Both the position numbers and the translations under genes were made by a program. From NCBI GenBank assembly GCA_947377285.1, contig CANCFT010000007.1, positions 52,876-116,875 on the forward strand: a DNA stretch of 64,000 nucleotides, written 5' to 3'. Origin of the DNA: Bacteriovoracaceae bacterium (GTDB taxonomy: Bacteria; Bdellovibrionota; Bacteriovoracia; Bacteriovoracales; Bacteriovoracaceae). Below the pieces are notes generated by a model. That model was given only the letters and a program-made list of their open reading frames with translations, searched no databases and was not told the origin of the DNA. Position 1 is the first letter of the stretch; every line of letters starts with the position of its first letter. Positions 36,660 through 46,295 of this stretch are shown here, piece after piece.

Positions 36660-36687
36660 TACTTATTAATAATGAAGGCGCCCGTCT

Positions 36688-37761
36688 ATGTCGATGTTTG
36701 ATAAATTAGAGGCTGTTATTGGCCGTTACGAAATGCTCACTGATAAACTAGCTGACCCCTCAATCTATGACCGTCAAAAAGAATTTAAAGAAATTTCTTC
36801 TGAACGAGCAAGTATTGAAGAAGTGGTTATTGCTTACCGCGAATATAAAAGATTAAAAGACAATCTTGATGGCTCAAAAGAAATTCTTCGCAATGAAAAA
36901 GATGAAGACATGCGAGACATGGCGAAGATGGAAATGTCTGAAATTGAAGCGGCCCTTCCCGATATAGAAGAGAAATTAAAATTACTACTTCTTCCAAGAG
37001 ATCCATTAGATGAAAGAAACGTCATCATGGAAATGCGCGCAGGAGCAGGGGGAGATGAAGCTTCAATTTTTGTTGCCGATATGTTTCGAATGTACCAAAA
37101 CTATTTTCGCCAACTGGGTTATAAAATTGAAATCGATTCAAGTTCTGAAGGTGATCAGGGAATAAAAGAAATTATTTTCACTGTTACAGGTGAAAAAGTT
37201 TATTCAAAATTAAAATGGGAAGCCGGAGTTCACCGCGTTCAACGTGTTCCAAAAACTGAAACAATGGGACGAGTCCATACTTCGACAATAACAATTGCAG
37301 TTATGCCAGAAGTAGACGAAGTCGAATTTGAACTTAACCCTAACGAGTTAAGAATCGATGTTTACCGTTCAGGTGGAGCTGGTGGGCAGTCGGTAAATAC
37401 AACCGATTCTGCCGTTCGAGTAACCCATTTACCAACGGGAATGTCTGTAGCTAACCAAGACCAAAAATCACAATTAAAAAATAAAGAAAAAGCCTTGAAA
37501 ATTCTTCGCTCAAGAATTTATGACAATATGGTTCAGGCTCAAAAAAATGAAATCGATTCTGAGCGCCGTGGACAAATTGGAGACGGTGACCGCTCTGAAA
37601 AAGTTAGAACATATAACTACCCTCAAAATAGAATAAGTGATCACCGGATCGGTCTTACCATTCACAATCTTGAAGGAGTTATGAATGGTGACTTAAAAGA
37701 TATAACAGAAGCATTAGTGGCCCATCACCAAGCAGAATTAATGAAGGGCCAAGAAGATTAA
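36688..37761 (+). CDS. prfA: Peptide chain release factor 1
   Basis: Releases peptides at UAA and UAG. The GGQ motif occurs in RSGGAGGQSVNTTDSAV near residue 230, and the domain 2 decoding region is intact. The length of 357 is standard. It is followed 7 bases later by prmC, whose product methylates this GGQ glutamine. Confidence 0.98.
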   Translation: MSMFDKLEAVIGRYEMLTDKLADPSIYDRQKEFKEISSERASIEEVVIAYREYKRLKDNLDGSKEILRNEKDEDMRDMAKMEMSEIEAALPDIEEKLKLLLLPRDPLDERNVIMEMRAGAGGDEASIFVADMFRMYQNYFRQLGYKIEIDSSSEGDQGIKEIIFTVTGEKVYSKLKWEAGVHRVQRVPKTETMGRVHTSTITIAVMPEVDEVEFELNPNELRIDVYRSGGAGGQSVNTTDSAVRVTHLPTGMSVANQDQKSQLKNKEKALKILRSRIYDNMVQAQKNEIDSERRGQIGDGDRSEKVRTYNYPQNRISDHRIGLTIHNLEGVMNGDLKDITEALVAHHQAELMKGQED

Positions 37762-37768
37762 GAATGCT

Positions 37769-38671
37769 ATGACAAAAAGAACAATTGAAAGTTTAGACAA
37801 TTATTTGCAATCGTTTTTTAATCAAGAAAAAAAATCTCTTCTTTATAATTATCCTGGTCTTACTCTGCATCGACTAAGAAGTGATATTAAATTACATGCC
37901 TTTTTAAATGGTGTTGATACAGAAGAAATTTTTGAATTTCCTTATATTCCTTACAGAAGTAATCCCATCACATCTTTTTTTGAAAAATTAAAAGAGGGTG
38001 TGCCTTTAGAGTATATAACAGGATATGCTTATTTTTACCGCTCACTTTATAAAGTTACTCCTGATGTTTTAATTCCAAGAAATGAAACTGAAATTCTGGT
38101 TGAACTTGCTGGCCTTGAAATTCAAAAAAACTTTCAAGATAAGACATGTCGAATTGTTGATGTTGGAACAGGCTCTGGAATCATCGCGCTGACTTTAATG
38201 ATGGAAGATTTTGCAACTTTAGATGTAACGGCCATCGATATTTCCGAAAAGGCTTTGGTTTTAGCGAAAGAGAATTTTTTTAATCTTCGATATGCAATTT
38301 CCGCTAAGCATAATATTACTTTTTTAAAAAGTGATCGCTTGGAAAATATAACGGGGAATTTTGATATGATTTTATCAAATCCGCCCTATATCAAACGACT
38401 TGTTGATCAAGATTCTGTTCATCATCAAGTACTTAGTTATGAACCTTCACTGGCATTGTTTTTGGATGATGATAAATACGATTTGTGGTTCGAAGACTTT
38501 TTTAAAGAAATCTTTGAAAAACTCAGTGCTTCTGGAATTAGTTTAATAGAAGGGCATGAGAATCATCTTGAAGGTCTTTCTGAAATTTGTAAAAAAATAG
38601 GTTTTGCCAAAGTCCAAATTATCAAAGATTACACTGGTAGAAATAGATTCTTAAGATTAGTAAAAGATTAA
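37769..38671 (+). CDS. prmC: Release factor glutamine methyltransferase
   Basis: Methylates the GGQ Gln of RF1 and RF2. It has an N-terminal helical region, the SAM loop VDVGTGSGIIALTL near residue 127 and the catalytic NPPYI motif near residue 200. The length of 300 residues is slightly longer than E. coli (277). Directly downstream of prfA in the common order. Confidence 0.94.
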   Translation: MTKRTIESLDNYLQSFFNQEKKSLLYNYPGLTLHRLRSDIKLHAFLNGVDTEEIFEFPYIPYRSNPITSFFEKLKEGVPLEYITGYAYFYRSLYKVTPDVLIPRNETEILVELAGLEIQKNFQDKTCRIVDVGTGSGIIALTLMMEDFATLDVTAIDISEKALVLAKENFFNLRYAISAKHNITFLKSDRLENITGNFDMILSNPPYIKRLVDQDSVHHQVLSYEPSLALFLDDDKYDLWFEDFFKEIFEKLSASGISLIEGHENHLEGLSEICKKIGFAKVQIIKDYTGRNRFLRLVKD

Positions 38672-38697
38672 ATAAGCTAAAAAATATTGGGGAATAA

Positions 38698-39948
38698 ATG
38701 GATAAATTAATTATTACTGGCCCATGTACTCTTTCTGGTAGTGTCAGAATTTCTCGAGCAAAGAATGCTTATTTACCTATTTTAGCGGCCGTTTTATTGT
38801 CAGATAAACCCATTCATCTAAAAAATATTCCTGATCTTCAAGATATAAAAACGATGATTAAGCTTTTATCCAATCTTGGAGTTCAAGTCGAAAAAAATGG
38901 CGATATTACATCTTTTAATGCCTCAACGCTAAATTCGCATGAGGCGACTTACGACTTAGTTAAAACGATGAGAGCTTCAATTTTTGTTTTAGGCCCGTTG
39001 CTGGCCCGTCTTGGAAAAGCGAAAGTTTCTTTACCTGGTGGATGCGCCATTGGAACTCGTCCAATTGATTTACATTTAACGAATTTAGAAAAACTCGGTT
39101 GCGAAATTCATTTGCATGCAGGTTATGTAGAAGCAAAAGTTGATAAGATGTTACCAACAAGTCTAACTCTTGCGTTTCCTTCAGTTGGTGCCACTGAAAA
39201 TCTTATTATGGCCTCAGTTTTTACTGATGGAATAACGACAATTGACAATTCAGCACTAGAGCCAGAGATAGATGATCTAGCTTATTTCCTCAATGCAATG
39301 GGCGCAAAAATTACTGGAATTGGAACTCAAAAAATAGTTATTGTAGGAGTGAAGTCGTTTCACGAAGTGACTTACGAAGCGATTGGAGACAGGATAGAAG
39401 CTTCGACATATTTAATGGCAGCTCTTGCTACAGGATCAAATATTACGATTGAAGGAGTGAAATCTCGCCACTTACAATTTGTTATAGATGTCTTGAAAAA
39501 AATGGGTGCAAAGATTGAAACTACAGAAGACACCATTACTGTTTACAAAAGTGAACTTAAAGGCTGTCAAATTGATACAGCTCCATTCCCAGGATTTCCA
39601 ACTGATGCTCAGGCTCAGATGATTGCACTTTGTACGCAAGTCAAAGGGATTTCAGTTATCACTGAGAATATTTTTGAAAATAGATTTATGCATGTTCCAG
39701 AACTTATTCGTCTTGGGGCAGATATCACTTTAAAAGGAAAATTGGCCATCATTGAAGGAGGAGCTCCACTTTCTGCGGCTCCAATTATGTGCACTGACTT
39801 GCGAGCTTCAGCTGCCTTAATTATTGCGGCCCTTACGACTCAAGGAGATACTGAACTTCAAAGAGTTTATCATTTAGATAGAGGTTATGAAAAATTAGAG
39901 CAAAAGTTTTCTCAATTAGGGGCTAAAATTAAAAGAGTGAAGGAATAA
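38698..39948 (+). CDS. murA: UDP-N-acetylglucosamine 1-carboxyvinyltransferase
   Basis: First committed step of peptidoglycan synthesis. The catalytic Cys sits in LPGGCAIGTRPIDLH near residue 115, so it should be fosfomycin-sensitive. Other MurA motifs are SRAKNAYLPILAA, GDRIEAST and AQAQMIAL with TENIFENRFMH. The 416-residue length is normal. GGGGAA precedes the ATG. Confidence 0.97.
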   Translation: MDKLIITGPCTLSGSVRISRAKNAYLPILAAVLLSDKPIHLKNIPDLQDIKTMIKLLSNLGVQVEKNGDITSFNASTLNSHEATYDLVKTMRASIFVLGPLLARLGKAKVSLPGGCAIGTRPIDLHLTNLEKLGCEIHLHAGYVEAKVDKMLPTSLTLAFPSVGATENLIMASVFTDGITTIDNSALEPEIDDLAYFLNAMGAKITGIGTQKIVIVGVKSFHEVTYEAIGDRIEASTYLMAALATGSNITIEGVKSRHLQFVIDVLKKMGAKIETTEDTITVYKSELKGCQIDTAPFPGFPTDAQAQMIALCTQVKGISVITENIFENRFMHVPELIRLGADITLKGKLAIIEGGAPLSAAPIMCTDLRASAALIIAALTTQGDTELQRVYHLDRGYEKLEQKFSQLGAKIKRVKE

Positions 39949-39953
39949 TATTC

Positions 39954-40301
39954 ATGAGTCAAAATTGCTTATTTTGTAAAATAGTTAGTGGAGAATTTAA
40001 GACACAAACAATTTTTGAAAATGAAAATGTTGTTGGGTTTGTTGATATACATCCTCAAGCGAAAATTCACTTATTATTTATCCATAAAAAACACACAGCA
40101 AATATCAATGAAATGAGTCAAGACCCAGAGGCACTTGCACAGCTCTTTCAAGGAATTACTGAGTATACAAATGGACATTCACTAGGCTTTTCAGGATTTA
40201 GAGTTGTAACTAATTTAGGTCCTGATGCTTGTCAAAGTGTTTTTCATACTCACTTTCATGTCTTAGGTGGAGAGCCATTAGGACACTTCGGGCGTAGGTA
40301 A
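39954..40301 (+). CDS. HIT family (HinT-like) purine nucleoside phosphoramidase
   Basis: A 115-residue histidine-triad protein. It has an N-terminal CLFCKIVSGEF motif and C-terminal HTHFHVLGG containing the catalytic triad. HinT enzymes hydrolyse AMP-lysine-type phosphoramidates. The gene is the last of the rho operon, 5 bases after murA. Confidence 0.94.
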   Translation: MSQNCLFCKIVSGEFKTQTIFENENVVGFVDIHPQAKIHLLFIHKKHTANINEMSQDPEALAQLFQGITEYTNGHSLGFSGFRVVTNLGPDACQSVFHTHFHVLGGEPLGHFGRR

Positions 40302-40324
40302 ATTTCATTTTTGAAATATTACCT
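40296..40324 (+). terminator. Hairpin overlapping the HIT stop codon
   Basis: AGGTAAATTTCA pairs with TGAAATATTACCT around a TTTT loop, with one bulged A. The stop codon TAA lies in the 5' arm. There is no uridine tract, so it may stabilise or end the rho-operon mRNA rather than act as a simple intrinsic terminator. Confidence 0.5.
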
Positions 40325-40402
40325 AATTAACAATAGTCCATAAAGGAATTATTTTAAACTTTCAGTTAATGATTACCCTATCAATCAAAGATAGGAGACT
40401 CT

Positions 40403-41488
40403 ATGAAAATTGTAATGACTTTGGCCCTAATGGTTTCATTTCTTATTTTATTCTCAGCTTGTGGAAAAAAAAATACTACCTCAACTGATCTTCGAGTTCG
40501 CAAAAATTTTTACAATCCATCTGCTTATTTAACGATTAGTCATCATTTAGAAGATTCAATACTTCGGCGTAAGTTATTAAACTCAATTTTAGACTCAAGG
40601 ATTGAAGTAAATCCAAAGCAAGTGGAAAAATCTCTCATTACTGATGAAGATGAGTTTAAATTTTCAGGTGATAAAAATTTATTTTCTAATTACAATCTTG
40701 AAGAATATAAAAGCCTGAGCGAGAATTCTGCCAAGCTAATTGTGTCTTTTGAAGACCGGTTAGAAATTTATTTTCTTCCATCCGGTATTCTAAGAGAAAA
40801 AGTTATAACTGATCTACATTTGGAAGCGAGTGAGCAAAGACATTTCGATTGGATTCAGTCTGATGTTGAGTTTTTAACTAAAGGGAAAATCTATTATCTA
40901 GTAAGTTCAAAAAAAACAGATCTATTAGATAACGATATTTATTTTCACAATCAATTTTTAGCGTTGGGGGAATCTTTTAATGAGAAAATTTTTACCTTTT
41001 CAAAAAATCAGGTCATAGAGTTGAATCTGGCCGTCGATTATAATGAAAAAGAAGTTATAGTAAGTACACTTAGGGGGCAGTCGATTAAGTGTACAAAAGA
41101 TATGCGAGAAGCTGGTATGTGTGATCCTTGTTTTTATAAAATAGAAGAATTAACAGGGCAAATAGTTAAGAATTCTCTTCAAACAACACAATTAATCGAT
41201 TTTGATATAACAATTAATGGAAAAAAATACTCTTTGGCCGACTTTCATCCAATGAAAGTAACAAATGGATCATTTAAGATTTTAATTGATTTGAAAAAAA
41301 TTATTGCGAATGAATTTGCGAGTGTCCAATTTACTAAAAACGCACAGCCAACTATGACAAAATTAGTTCGAACTTTTGAGGAAACTTCAATGTGTGCCCA
41401 TCATAATGTAGAAAGTAATTTTGATATTACACCGACAGTAAATATGAATTTAGATTTAAATGTCCGCGGAAGAACATTGAAATTATAA
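40403..41488 (+). CDS. Lipoprotein, unknown function
   Basis: A TAGGAG site precedes the ATG. The signal peptide has the lipobox FSAC with Cys near residue 20, followed by GKKNTTS. The mature part of about 340 residues is beta-rich with three to four cysteines around CDPC near residue 237. No family is recognised. It converges with a minus-strand gene with a 6-base overlap. Confidence 0.8.
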   Translation: MKIVMTLALMVSFLILFSACGKKNTTSTDLRVRKNFYNPSAYLTISHHLEDSILRRKLLNSILDSRIEVNPKQVEKSLITDEDEFKFSGDKNLFSNYNLEEYKSLSENSAKLIVSFEDRLEIYFLPSGILREKVITDLHLEASEQRHFDWIQSDVEFLTKGKIYYLVSSKKTDLLDNDIYFHNQFLALGESFNEKIFTFSKNQVIELNLAVDYNEKEVIVSTLRGQSIKCTKDMREAGMCDPCFYKIEELTGQIVKNSLQTTQLIDFDITINGKKYSLADFHPMKVTNGSFKILIDLKKIIANEFASVQFTKNAQPTMTKLVRTFEETSMCAHHNVESNFDITPTVNMNLDLNVRGRTLKL

Positions 41489-42253
41489 ATTTAAACCATC
41501 AAATAAAGTTGATAGAAGGGACTTTTGCAAACGTGTTAGTTGAAAAATATTGGCCATAATCAGAACTGGGCTTTTTTTAATATTAGCACAAATAACCAAC
41601 TGTCCCTTTTCTTTGTTAAAGTCAGTTATTTCAAAAATATTTCCAAAATCTTTTTCATAGCTTTTTAAAACTTGCTCATCCATTTCATCACAAGTGGCCA
41701 ATTCTGGATAACGGTCACCAAGGACTTTTACCTTAACGAGTTTATTTTTCTCATGCTCTTGTTTAGATTTAATCATGTCATTGTAGATGAGTTTAAGATT
41801 TGTTGCCCCTAAGTTTGATTTTAAAATAAACCAAAGCTCTTCAAAAAATCCCGAACGGTCATTAGGATAAAGCCCAAGCAAATGGTTTCGGACCTTAAAT
41901 ATTTCTTCAATTAATGAAATATTGTTTTGGAGAATCCAATTTTCTCTCATTTTATCAAAAATCTTTTTAGCTTCCTCATAATTTAATTGATCGAAGCTTT
42001 CAGAGGTTAAATTAAATTCTGCATTAGATCTAATTGGATAAAATTTAATTTCACTTTCAAGGCCTGTGAGAAAATCTTCACTTTTGAGCTCTTCTGAGTA
42101 AATACAGCCATGGACTGGTAATTGTTTAGCTTCGGCCAAATCGATTATTTTACTAGTTGGAGCAATGTTTGGTTTAAAGCTGCGAACAACTGCTTGTTGC
42201 ATATTTTTTGTGTATAAAAGAGTGAAATCCATTTTTTCCCTTTTTTGAGTCAT
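41483..42253 (-). CDS. Hypothetical cytoplasmic protein
   Basis: The 256-residue protein (or 249 from the internal ATG at 42232) has no signal peptide or transmembrane segment. It has a helical middle and beta-like ends. A single CDEMDEQ segment and HGC lie apart. I do not recognise a family. It could be a regulator or partner protein, but nothing in the sequence shows it. Confidence 0.65.
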   Translation of the reverse strand: MTQKREKMDFTLLYTKNMQQAVVRSFKPNIAPTSKIIDLAEAKQLPVHGCIYSEELKSEDFLTGLESEIKFYPIRSNAEFNLTSESFDQLNYEEAKKIFDKMRENWILQNNISLIEEIFKVRNHLLGLYPNDRSGFFEELWFILKSNLGATNLKLIYNDMIKSKQEHEKNKLVKVKVLGDRYPELATCDEMDEQVLKSYEKDFGNIFEITDFNKEKGQLVICANIKKSPVLIMANIFQLTRLQKSLLSTLFDGLNL

Positions 42254-42367
42254 TAAAAGTCGATAGTTTAAGTTAGTTAATAGTATATTAAATGTTTTTT
42301 TATGGGAATCTCTTGCTAGGAAAAATTAGCGAATTTGCCCTTTTTTAAAGGTCGTATACACTTAAAA

Positions 42368-43021
42368 ATGATGGGTAAATTATTAATTTTGCTTTTATTG
42401 TTTTTAGTGCCGTGGAGGGCCATGCCTCAAGACGAGCGGTATTTTAGACAACTTTTCTCAGGTGAGTTGTTAAAAGGTGAAGTTAAGACTGAAGCAAAAA
42501 AATACTCATTTACACTTCATACACCATTTTACGCTCTAGACCTTAATCATGATGGCAATCCGGAATTTGTCATCTTTGTTAAAAAGGACAGTGAAGATTG
42601 GGTCGAAATTTTTGAACAAATTAAAGGTGAAAGGAAGAAGGTATTTAGTTACCGCTTTGAGACCAAAGGCTTTAATTCAGAACTTTTTAAAATAGAATTT
42701 AAGCGTATTTCACCTAAAACCTCTGTTTTGATTATGTACTATTATGAGGGGATGAGTAAGTATACCGAAATGGATTCCTCATCTAGGATCTACGTCGCTA
42801 CACTTGATAATGATGATTTAAAAAGTCTATCCATGTTCAAGGGCCCAAGCTTTTTTGAAGAACATAAATCACTTAAGGGACATTATCATATAAAAAATTA
42901 CCAAGTCTATTTGCAGGATCTTAATAACGATTCAATTAAAGAACTGGTAGTTAAGCACCACCTTGTAAGCCAAGTCTTTTTTTATGAAGGTTCTGGAAAG
43001 TGGAAAACTTTTAATAATTAA
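42368..43021 (+). CDS. Secreted protein with FG-GAP/EF-hand-like Asp repeats
   Basis: The ATG at 42368 opens a signal peptide (MGKLLILLLLFLVPWRAMPQ). An earlier in-frame start lacks an SD and a signal sequence. Asp-rich segments LDLNHDGNPEFVIFV and LQDLNNDSIKELVV resemble the calcium-binding D-x-D/N-x-D loops of FG-GAP/VCBS-type repeats. The 217-residue protein is likely exported and may bind calcium. A TATACA box ends 7 bases before the ATG. Confidence 0.72.
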   Translation: MMGKLLILLLLFLVPWRAMPQDERYFRQLFSGELLKGEVKTEAKKYSFTLHTPFYALDLNHDGNPEFVIFVKKDSEDWVEIFEQIKGERKKVFSYRFETKGFNSELFKIEFKRISPKTSVLIMYYYEGMSKYTEMDSSSRIYVATLDNDDLKSLSMFKGPSFFEEHKSLKGHYHIKNYQVYLQDLNNDSIKELVVKHHLVSQVFFYEGSGKWKTFNN

Positions 43022-43023
43022 GC

Positions 43024-43491
43024 TTATGATGCTTTCGGAAGATTTTGTTCTTCATCGTCATGATCTTTCTCTTCTAAAACTGATTTTCTTGTATTGAATT
43101 GATAATTTTTAGGAAAGAAGTTATCAGTTTTTTCTGCAATTTCATTATTTTTAAGTTTTTTTGAGACTGCTATCCATAAGGCAATCGGCAAAGCGAGAAG
43201 AAAAATCATTGGCCCAAGAAAAGAGCCAGGAGTTGAATGATTTGTTGATTTAGTTGTTATATTAGCGGGAATTCTTTTAACTTCTACAGCACTATTGGCA
43301 GCAATTTTTTTTTCAGAAAAATCATAACCTTTTTCAATTTGACCATCTTTAATAACCGGGCGATTTTCTTCAATTGAAACTTCAGTAATTGGTTCAACAG
43401 ATGGGCTTCTTTCGGCAAACGCTTGGCGAATGGTTAATCCAGCAGTTAAAAGTGATAAAATATACAATGCAGAAAAAAGTGGGTTTTTCAT
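43024..43491 (-). CDS. Small membrane protein with signal sequence and one TM helix
   Basis: GGAGATGGA precedes the ATG. A signal peptide (to about QAFAE, residue 27) is followed by a hydrophilic region of about 60 residues. One membrane helix (FLGPMIFLLALPIALWIAV) comes next, then a basic/acidic cytoplasmic tail. This is a type I topology with a short periplasmic part. No family known. It converges on the previous gene. Confidence 0.72.
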   Translation of the reverse strand: MKNPLFSALYILSLLTAGLTIRQAFAERSPSVEPITEVSIEENRPVIKDGQIEKGYDFSEKKIAANSAVEVKRIPANITTKSTNHSTPGSFLGPMIFLLALPIALWIAVSKKLKNNEIAEKTDNFFPKNYQFNTRKSVLEEKDHDDEEQNLPKAS

Positions 43492-43565
43492 TCCATCTCC
43501 TAATGCAAATCTTATCGTATAATTTAAAATTTAATGAAGAAGTAATTTATTCCCTTATACTTTAC

Positions 43566-45485
43566 TCAGGAATTATTTCGCAGTTCTAGGTCTTCTAATT
43601 CCTCATAAAGAGAGAGAAGTCGCTCATCTAAGGTGATTTGAGCCTCTGAGAGTATTTTAAATTCTTGGTTTTTAGGGTCAGCTAATTTGGAAAAATCAAG
43701 ATTAGCGATTTTTTCTTCTATAATTTTTGTTTTGTTTTCAGTGTTCTCTATTTCTTCGTAAATCACCTCAAGCCGCTTTTTTTCTTTATTATTGAGCTTA
43801 CTCACAATTTTCAAAGCTTCGGTTTTTACATCAGGAGTTGCAAGAAGCGGATTTTCTTTAAAATTTTCTCTAGCTTCATCAGCTATTTCTCTTTCGAGCT
43901 CTAATAACTCAAGATATGGGGCCACTTGCTCATAACCACCTTCGAAATTCTGTAATTTTTTATTTTCAATCAGCCATACTTTATTGGTGACTGTACTTAA
44001 AAAAGCTCTATCGTGACTTATAAGAATGACAGCACCTTGAAATTCAGTAAGTTTTTCTTCTAAGATTTGAATTGTTTCTAAATCGAGATCATTGGTTGGC
44101 TCATCAAAGATTAAAATATCACCTAGTTTTGTTAAATTGAGAGCAAGTTGAAGTCGACTTTTTTCTCCACCAGAGAATGTTTTTAGTGGGCGGTGAATAT
44201 CATCGCGATGAAAAAGGAAACTTTCAAAATATGAAGAAACATGTTTTTTACTTCCATCGGGGAGCACTACAAAATCGGAACCATCACCTAAAAGTATGTA
44301 GGGAGTTGTTTCGCTCTCCATCTCATCTCGTTTTTGAGAGAAATATTGAATTTGTAAGTTATCAGCAGTTTTCATTGAGCCAGATAATGGCTGAATTTCA
44401 TTTCGAATAAGTTTTAGGAGAGTTGTTTTCCCAACGCCATTGTTCCCTAGTAAGCCAATTTTATTTCCTTTATGTATTTCACCAGAAATATTTTCAAAGA
44501 GAGTTGGGCGGTCTTGATAGGCAATTGTTAAATCATTAAATGAAACGAGAACTTTGGTTTGTCGACCAGATTTAGAAAGAGTGAGGTCGAGGTTTCTTTT
44601 TGCTTCGCTCTTAATTGTAGAAACTTTTTCTTTTAAATCCAAAAATCCTTCAACTCGTTTTTTACTTCTAGTGCCTCGGGCCTTGATCCCTTGTCTCATC
44701 CAGGCTTGTTCTCTTTCTAAATTGTTTTTTAGTTTGTCTAATAAACGCAATTTTGATTGTTCAGATTTTTCTAAAAATGCTAAGTAATCAGTGTATGACC
44801 CTGAAAAACTTTCGATTCGTCCGTGTTGAATATGAAAAATTTTGCGGGTTAATTTTGAGAGTAAAAATCGATCATGAGTGATTAACATAAAAGCTTTTGT
44901 TGTCGAATTTAATTCATCTTCAAAAAGTTTAATGCTGGCAATATCTAAATGGTTTGTCGGTTCATCCCAAAGAATTAGATTGGCATTGCTAGAGAGGCCA
45001 AGACTTAAAAGGATTTTTTTTTGTTCACCACCGCTTAAATCACTAACTTGTTTATTGAGATCGTCTATCCCGAAATACTTTAAATAGGATTCGTAATTTT
45101 GAACCATTTCCCAGCCGTGAAGTTCTTCAAAACGGTGTAAAGATGATTCAAAAACAGTTTTAAGTTCAGGGTAAAAGACAAAAAAATAATCTTTTACAGT
45201 GATTGTTCCTAAACCTTCCAGGGGAAGTTCTTGAGGAACATAAAAAAGTGAGAAGCGTTTATTTTCATCTCCATCACCACGTGCCTTATTAAATTCAAAA
45301 GGTGGAGTGGCATGGTCGGGCACAAGTTCACCGACTAAAATTTTAAAAAGGGTTGATTTACCTTTTCCATTTAATCCGAGTAATCCAATACGATCTCCAA
45401 CGGATACAGATATTTGGGCCTTATCAAAAATAATTTTTGGGCCAAAACTTAATCGGATATTTTTTAAGGTGCAGAGTAGACTCAT
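43566..45485 (-). CDS. ABC-F ATPase, Uup-like (copy 1)
   Basis: Two ABC domains. The first has Walker A GLNGKGKST and signature LSGGEQKK, the second GNNGVGKTT and FSGGEKSRLQ. The linker contains EREQAWMRQGIKARGTRSKKRVE, typical of Uup. A C-terminal coiled coil of about 80 residues (after ENPLLATPD) matches the Uup DNA/ribosome-binding tail. No membrane segment is present, so it is a soluble translation- or ribosome-associated factor rather than a transporter. It is highly similar to copy 2 at 56252. Confidence 0.92.
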   Translation of the reverse strand: MSLLCTLKNIRLSFGPKIIFDKAQISVSVGDRIGLLGLNGKGKSTLFKILVGELVPDHATPPFEFNKARGDGDENKRFSLFYVPQELPLEGLGTITVKDYFFVFYPELKTVFESSLHRFEELHGWEMVQNYESYLKYFGIDDLNKQVSDLSGGEQKKILLSLGLSSNANLILWDEPTNHLDIASIKLFEDELNSTTKAFMLITHDRFLLSKLTRKIFHIQHGRIESFSGSYTDYLAFLEKSEQSKLRLLDKLKNNLEREQAWMRQGIKARGTRSKKRVEGFLDLKEKVSTIKSEAKRNLDLTLSKSGRQTKVLVSFNDLTIAYQDRPTLFENISGEIHKGNKIGLLGNNGVGKTTLLKLIRNEIQPLSGSMKTADNLQIQYFSQKRDEMESETTPYILLGDGSDFVVLPDGSKKHVSSYFESFLFHRDDIHRPLKTFSGGEKSRLQLALNLTKLGDILIFDEPTNDLDLETIQILEEKLTEFQGAVILISHDRAFLSTVTNKVWLIENKKLQNFEGGYEQVAPYLELLELEREIADEARENFKENPLLATPDVKTEALKIVSKLNNKEKKRLEVIYEEIENTENKTKIIEEKIANLDFSKLADPKNQEFKILSEAQITLDERLLSLYEELEDLELRNNS

Positions 45486-45491
45486 AGGGGG

Positions 45492-45520
45492 ATTATAGTG
45501 AGCGCGGGGGCTTTCGGCAA
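45492..45520 (-). promoter_or_regulatory. Leaderless promoter of ABC-F copy 1
   Basis: Minus strand TTGCCG (45515-45520), a 17-base spacer and perfect TATAAT (45492-45497) end 6 bases before the ATG. The -35, spacer length, -10 and the CTCAC before it are the same as upstream of copy 2. Confidence 0.75.
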
Positions 45521-45596
45521 TTAATTCCTATTGCAGCCTAAGTACTATAGCGTTGTGGTAATATTTTATTTAGAATCCGAGCCTTGGAGGAACGGT

Positions 45597-46283
45597 ATGA
45601 ACTTCCCCGCGATCGCCAAACAGACTTATGAAAAGCTACGCAGCCAGCCAGCTTTCTCGGATATCACTCATTTTATCATCGAGCACTTGAAGAAAATTTC
45701 TTCACCTCTTGAGCGCGCTCGATTTGTTCATCACGTAGTTGATGAATATAACAAAGAAGTCTTTGCTCATCCCTTAGTACAAAAATTTCTTCCCTGTAAA
45801 GTGGGCTGCTCTGGGTGTTGTCATACTCAAGTTGGAATTACTGATGATGAGGCAGAATTACTTGCTGAAAGAATTAATGATGGATTAAAAATCGACTTAA
45901 ATCTTTTAAAAACACAACTTGCAGTGGGAAATAACCCTGAAGATTTTTATAAGTTGTCCCAAGAAAATCGCAGATGCATTTTCTTAGGAAGTGATGAAAG
46001 CTGCCAAGTCTATAATGATAGACCCTCAGTTTGCAGAACGAATGCTGTCCTAGGTGAAGCAAGTCAGTGCTCTCCACATGTGGGAGAAGGTGAGCCTCAA
46101 ACCATGCGTTTATTAAAAACTGAACGTGCAGATATGGCCATCATGGGATCTTTTTTTACTGCCCGCGAGAGTGGCACAATAGCCAATATGGTAAGTCGAT
46201 TTATCTCGATGAATAATGAGCCTGCTCCAGCGAAAAAGACCGGCACTCGAAAAAAATCGATTTTCAAAGATCTTGTTCTATAG
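45597..46283 (+). CDS. YkgJ family cysteine-cluster protein
   Basis: The ATG at 45597 has a strong SD (GGAGGAACGGT). Cysteine motifs CKVGCSGCCHTQVG (near residues 62-74) and CIFLGSDESC...CRTNAV define the CxxCxxCC Fe-S/zinc-type cluster family. The function is unknown. It heads the ykgJ-methyltransferase-yffB-DTW run on the plus strand. Confidence 0.9.
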   Translation: MNFPAIAKQTYEKLRSQPAFSDITHFIIEHLKKISSPLERARFVHHVVDEYNKEVFAHPLVQKFLPCKVGCSGCCHTQVGITDDEAELLAERINDGLKIDLNLLKTQLAVGNNPEDFYKLSQENRRCIFLGSDESCQVYNDRPSVCRTNAVLGEASQCSPHVGEGEPQTMRLLKTERADMAIMGSFFTARESGTIANMVSRFISMNNEPAPAKKTGTRKKSIFKDLVL

Positions 46284-46295
46284 TATCCATTCGTA

